Shown here: positions 15,009 through 18,387 of the stretch, piece after piece
Layout of the letters: each line of letters starts with the position of its first letter
Position numbering within the stretch: position 1 is the first letter of the stretch
Assembly (NCBI GenBank): GCA_902782595.1
Contig: CACZNW010000068.1
Span: 1-18,387 of the forward strand
DNA from: an uncultured Methanobrevibacter sp.
GTDB lineage: Archaea > Methanobacteriota > Methanobacteria > Methanobacteriales > Methanobacteriaceae
Direction: 5' to 3'
DNA length: 18,387 bases
Translations under genes and position numbers: made by a program
The notes under the pieces: model-generated
What the model was told of the DNA's origin: nothing
Databases searched by the model: none
What the model saw: the letters and a program-made list of their open reading frames with translations, nothing else

Positions 15009-16810
15009 AATATATTTTCCCGGTTCTGGGAGTTAAGGGTATTGTAGTAATAGCCTTTTCGGGCTAAAAGCTCCTCGTGAGTACCCTCTTCTATAATTGT
15101 CCCGTTTTCAATTACAATGATTTTATCCGCATTCCTGATGGTTGACAGCCTGTGGGCTATGATGAAACTGGTCTTGTTTTCCATCACACGATCCATCGCC
15201 TTTTGAATCAACTTTTCAGTTCTCGTATCGACACTGGATGTTGCCTCATCCAAGATAAGAACCTCTTTTGATGAAATGACCGTTCTTGCAATGGTCAAAA
15301 GCTGCTTCTGACCATGGGAAATGTTATCTGAATCCTCATTTAAAACACTGTCATAGCCATCCGGAAGCTGCATTACAAAATTATCGGCATAAACCTGCCT
15401 TGAAACCCTAATCACTTCACTGTCATCAGCATCCAGATTTCCGTAGCGGATATTGGAGGTAATCGTATCTGAAAAAAGCCAGGAATCCTGAAGAACCATT
15501 CCGATAAGGGATCTTACAGAATTCTTGTCATATTCGGCAATGTCAACGCCGTCTATTTTAATCGAACCGGAATCAACGTCATAAAATCTCATAAGCAACT
15601 TGACAATAGTGGTTTTACCGGCACCTGTTTCTCCGACAATAGCGATTTTCTGACCCTTTTTAACAGTGAATGACAAATCCCTGATTATCTTTTCATCAGG
15701 AGTGTATGAAAAGCTCACATTTTCAAAGGTGATGTTGTCTCTGATTTCTGTAATCTGTCTGTCGGACGGATTTTCCTCATCATCATATTCCAGAAATTCA
15801 AAGATACGTTCACTTGCAGCCATTGCAGTTTGAACAAGACTCATAACCCTTGTTATCTGTTGGATAGGTCTTGTGAAATTCTGAATGTACTGGAAAAACG
15901 CCAGAATATCTCCGACAGCTATTGCCCTTTGAAGCACCATAACTGCACCCAGAACTGCTATTATGACATAGGCAAAGTTGGATATGAAATTCATTAAAGG
16001 CCCGTTCAGACTAGAGTAGAACTGTGATTTCCACTCGTGACTGTACCAGTTGTCATTGTCTGTGTTGAATTTTTCAATTGAAGGCTCCTCCTGATTGAAA
16101 GCCCTGATAATATCATGGCCGGTGAATGTCTCTTCAATCTGCGCATTCAGTGATCCTTTATAGACTAGCTGTTTTAAAAAATAACTCTGGGAGTGTTTTG
16201 TGATAAATCTGATTACCAAAAACGAAACCGGAACAAGGACTATGGTTGCAAGGGTCATCCACAGGTTAATGGAAAGCATCATGATAAACACTCCGATGAT
16301 TGTAATAACCGCAGTCAGCATCTGAAGGAAAGCCTGTGTTATTCCGTTTTGAAGGGAATCAACATCGTTTGTAATTCTTGAAAGAATATCTCCCCTTTTG
16401 TTTTCATCAATCTTATCCATCGCAAGATGTGTGATTTTCTCCATCATCCTTTTTCTCAGATTATAACTGATTTCAATGGAAATCTCAACCAAGAGATAAC
16501 TTTGCAGATAGGAAAACACTGAACTGATAATATATAATACGGTAACCAGAATCAAAATGTTTAAAAGCCCCGTTATGTCGATTGTACCAGTACCGTGGAT
16601 GATATTGTTTATGCCGTCAAAAATTGTTGTTGTGGCTCTGCCGATTAAAAACGGTGCAATGATACTGAAAACCGTTGAAATCAAAGCAGCAATAACAGTA
16701 AGTATAAGCTTCATCCTGTAGTCCTTAAGAAGCCTTAGGATATTTCGGATTGCCTTTTTGTTGTCGACGGGTTTTTCCGGAGGCTTTCTTTTAATAGGTC
16801 TTGGACTCAT
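14999..16810 (-). CDS. ABC exporter half-transporter (permease-ATPase), MdlB/multidrug type
   Basis: A 603-residue type IV ABC exporter half: a membrane domain of about six helices (30-335) and a nucleotide-binding domain (355-600). Walker A is GETGAGKTT (393-401), the Q-loop Gln is 441, Walker B is VLILDEA (517-523) with the catalytic Glu, and the H-loop His is 553 (IAHRLS). The signature is ISHGQ (497-501), not LSGGQ. Such proteins usually work as heterodimers with the product of the gene just upstream. Here the upstream gene's stop overlaps this ATG (ATGA, 16807-16810), showing coupled translation, but that partner has been cut down to a short tail. This protein may therefore be an orphan. 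GGAGGT (about 16818-16823, minus strand) is its RBS and lies inside the partner's last codons. Confidence 0.9.
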   Translation of the reverse strand: MSPRPIKRKPPEKPVDNKKAIRNILRLLKDYRMKLILTVIAALISTVFSIIAPFLIGRATTTIFDGINNIIHGTGTIDITGLLNILILVTVLYIISSVFSYLQSYLLVEISIEISYNLRKRMMEKITHLAMDKIDENKRGDILSRITNDVDSLQNGITQAFLQMLTAVITIIGVFIMMLSINLWMTLATIVLVPVSFLVIRFITKHSQSYFLKQLVYKGSLNAQIEETFTGHDIIRAFNQEEPSIEKFNTDNDNWYSHEWKSQFYSSLNGPLMNFISNFAYVIIAVLGAVMVLQRAIAVGDILAFFQYIQNFTRPIQQITRVMSLVQTAMAASERIFEFLEYDDEENPSDRQITEIRDNITFENVSFSYTPDEKIIRDLSFTVKKGQKIAIVGETGAGKTTIVKLLMRFYDVDSGSIKIDGVDIAEYDKNSVRSLIGMVLQDSWLFSDTITSNIRYGNLDADDSEVIRVSRQVYADNFVMQLPDGYDSVLNEDSDNISHGQKQLLTIARTVISSKEVLILDEATSSVDTRTEKLIQKAMDRVMENKTSFIIAHRLSTIRNADKIIVIENGTIIEEGTHEELLARKGYYYNTLNSQNRENILKK

Positions 16811-16950
16811 ATGTCAACCTCCAGCCTGTCGATTTGGGTTCTGGCAATTTCAGTGTAGATTTCACAGCTTTCAATAAGCTCCCCGTGGGTTCCACGGTCA
16901 ACGATTTCACCGCCCTCAATAACAAGTATCTCATCGGCATCCATAATTTG
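16807..16950 (-). pseudogene. C-terminal remnant of the partner ABC half-transporter
   Basis: Read on the minus strand, about 47 codons match the end of an ABC nucleotide-binding domain after the H-loop: IMDADEILVIEGGEIVDRG, THGELIES, then a helical tail ending LEVDI and TGA (16807-16809). The Walker A, signature and Walker B regions and the whole membrane domain are absent. Similarity stops near 16950, where the reversed integrase remnant begins. The ATGA overlap with the next gene shows it was once a full upstream cistron of a two-gene exporter operon. Confidence 0.75.
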
Positions 16951-17338
16951 ATGAAATCCATTTTTTCCGATAAATATGTATTATTTTTTGGATGCAATCT
17001 GAGACATTATGCTAATTATAAGTTCAAGCTTTTAAATGACAGATTGGGGTCAGGCAATGCTGGTGGCTTTTCATGCCTGGGGCCACATATGCTTCGAAAG
17101 TTCCACTCAACACACCTCAACCAAGAAGCACTGACAGATAAAAAAATTAACTATGGACGAAATTGTCTGTCTGCACGGTCGTGGTAAAAACAAAACAAGA
17201 GATTCCTATTTCAAGGACAATTCTGAATATTTGAGATATGAATATGTAAAAGTGATAGATAATGTGTCATTGTACCATAAGTGTGACTATAAATTCGTTA
17301 ACGATAAAGTTGGGGTATTAGCTAAACCTTTGTTGTAA
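16951..17338 (+). pseudogene. tyrosine recombinase (integrase) C-terminal remnant, frameshifted
   Basis: From about 16951 the plus strand encodes the C-terminal catalytic part of a phage-type integrase: a segment with LLNDRLGSGNAGGFS, then PHMLRKFHSTHLN (the H-x-x-R box, His near 17086), and after a shift of frame MDEIVCLHGRGKNKTRDSYF (second His/Gly-Arg box and probable Tyr nucleophile), ending at TAA 17336-17338. The frames meet at a run of seven As (17140-17146); removing one A would restore D-K-K-L-T-M-D-E-I. The N-terminal DNA-binding domain and the first catalytic Arg are missing. It is thus a dead relic of an integrated element, lying directly against the truncated ABC gene. Confidence 0.7.
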
Positions 17339-17535
17339 TTGAACTTTGTAATTCATTTTTCACACTTGTTTTTTTGCACAAGGTTGCAGTTGGAAAATAT
17401 TTATATTTAATTTAGCACATATATTATAATTGAGAAATTTTTCTTTTGTAGGAAGATTTTTTTTAAGATTTTAAAAATTTTTCTTTTCCATAAAGAATTT
17501 TTTTTTTACAGCAAATATATGGAGGTCGTTTTACT
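17339..17535 (+). promoter_or_regulatory. AT-rich leader with direct repeat before the AAA ATPase gene
   Basis: About 200 bases without a gene. TATTTATATTTAATTT (17398-17413) is a strong TATA-like box, with a weaker ATATTATAAT (17421-17430). The 13-mer AAATTTTTCTTTT occurs at 17435-17447 and again at 17475-17487, exactly 40 bases apart, within several long T-runs. GGAGGTC (17521-17527) is the RBS for ATG 17536. The implied leader is about 100 nt, long for this organism. The T-runs could be attenuator-like, or the repeats a regulator site. Confidence 0.45.
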
Positions 17536-18387
17536 ATGGCAGATAAATTGATTAAACGCACAGCATATGTTGATCAGTTGAAGGAATATGTAAACACTGA
17601 TTTTGTTAAGGTATATATTGGCATTAGAAGGTCCGGAAAGACCAGTTTAATGCATAACATTATTGAAGAGCTTAAATCAATGGGAGTTAAAGATGAAAAC
17701 ATCATTTTCATCTCATTTGAATCAAGGGAGTATAATCACATTGACAGCTGTGAAAAACTTGATGAAATAGTCTACAAAAAAACGGAAAACATCAAAGGAA
17801 AGATATACTTATTTTTTGATGAAATCCAGCAGGTCAAAGGATGGGAAAAGTCCATAAACAGTTACCGTGTTTCAATTGACAGCGACATATACATTACAGG
17901 TTCCAATTCAAAGCTGCTGTCAGGTGAACTTGCAACACTCTTGACAGGAAGATTTCTTACAATCAACGTATATCCATTCTCATTCAAAGAGTTCCTCCAG
18001 TATAAAAACGAAATTGAAGGAGTTGAAATAAACGAACACTCAATCGCCAAACTCTATGATGATTATTTCAACTTCGGGGGCATGCCAGGTATCTTGACCT
18101 TGGGAAGTGACGAGTTTAAAAAAATGGCTTTAAAAGACATTTACAACTCCATACTTTTTGAAGACATAGTTTCACGATTCAAGATAAACAATATTGACCT
18201 TCTTCAGCGTTTCAGCCGATACATGATTTCAAGCACCGGAGAAATATTCTCATCCAAAAGCATAAAAAACTATCTAAAAAGCAATGACATCTATACTTCT
18301 CAGGACACACTGCTTAAATATAATGACTATTTAAATCAGTCATTTTTCCTATCCAAATGCAAATGCTTTGAGCTTAAAGGAAGAAAA
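17536..18387 (+). CDS. COG1373-type ATPase (AAA_14-like, probable DUF4143), partial
   Basis: The frame is open for 284 codons and runs off the window end, so the C-terminus is missing. Walker A is GIRRSGKTS (29-37), Walker B is YLFFDEIQ (91-98), and a sensor-like ITGSNSKLLSGE (120-131) with the following LTGR are typical of the AAA_14 ATPase domain. The start of the C-terminal DUF4143 region follows from about residue 195 (FNFGGMPGIL, ILFEDIVSRF). This is the COG1373 predicted ATPase family, common in many copies in archaea and anaerobes and often in accessory DNA; function is not established, though roles resembling toxin-antitoxin or defence components have been proposed. Its position next to an integrase relic fits an accessory origin. 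ATG 17536 has an eight-base spacing to GGAGGTC. Confidence 0.88.
   Translation, partial: MADKLIKRTAYVDQLKEYVNTDFVKVYIGIRRSGKTSLMHNIIEELKSMGVKDENIIFISFESREYNHIDSCEKLDEIVYKKTENIKGKIYLFFDEIQQVKGWEKSINSYRVSIDSDIYITGSNSKLLSGELATLLTGRFLTINVYPFSFKEFLQYKNEIEGVEINEHSIAKLYDDYFNFGGMPGILTLGSDEFKKMALKDIYNSILFEDIVSRFKINNIDLLQRFSRYMISSTGEIFSSKSIKNYLKSNDIYTSQDTLLKYNDYLNQSFFLSKCKCFELKGRK

Noticed and set aside
16791..16997. 68-codon minus-strand frame across the ABC start
   Set aside because: It is out of frame with the ABC C-terminal remnant, which shows clear ABC similarity, and crosses the junction.
16801..17187. 128-codon plus-strand frame starting at TTG 16801
   Set aside because: Its first ~150 bases are antisense to the ABC partner tail; only the part from about 16951 is real, as an integrase remnant.
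17435..17487. CRISPR fragment
   Set aside because: Only two AT-only 13-mers with low-complexity spacing; no repeat-spacer array.

Overview
The window looks like chromosomal DNA from a methanogenic archaeon of the Methanobacteriales, most likely Methanobrevibacter or a close relative. The reasons are very AT-rich intergenic DNA, archaeal TATA-like boxes, ribosome binding sites of the GGTGG/GGTGAT/GGAGG type, some probably leaderless starts, a 6-phospho-3-hexuloisomerase-type protein, and a tyrosine-recombinase remnant of a style I associate with this genus. This is inferred from sequence character only; there is no rRNA or tRNA gene in the window.

Positions 1-6508 hold a tight plus-strand operon with gaps of 14, 16 and 35 nt: a short RtcB-type RNA ligase, a SIS/hexuloisomerase-like protein with an unusual fourfold I-D-S-L-P repeat insert, a winged-helix/FHA protein, and a 1205-residue fusion of a eukaryotic-like Ser/Thr kinase, an alpha-helical linker, an Hsp70-type ATPase and a novel C-terminus. 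A hairpin terminator separates this from a small convergent gene of unknown function (6542-6844).

Positions 7036-12736 continue on the plus strand: a 44-residue ORF directly coupled to a PPP-like metallophosphatase, then two tandem paralogues of about 750-780 residues, each with an N-terminal HD-superfamily phosphohydrolase domain and two C-terminal RyR-type repeats. In the second paralogue the last RyR repeat has lost its core. Kinase, phospho-peptide reader (FHA), phosphatase, chaperone ATPase, putative nucleotide hydrolase/sensor (HD-RyR) and RNA ligase lie within about 12.7 kb. I regard this as the most interesting part: a candidate phosphorylation-controlled stress, RNA-repair or conflict response. 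The link is inferred from gene order and domain content, not shown.

Positions 12737-18387 are more ordinary but scarred: a MATE transporter with a probable leaderless start, a TPR protein, and a minus-strand ABC exporter half. That exporter's translationally coupled partner is reduced to its last ~47 codons by a junction with a decayed, frameshifted integrase C-terminus. The window ends inside a COG1373-type ATPase with an AAA_14-like ATPase domain and a probable DUF4143 region (17536 to the edge), preceded by a 197-nt AT-rich leader with a 13-nt direct repeat. No CRISPR array, rRNA, tRNA or intact mobile element was seen.
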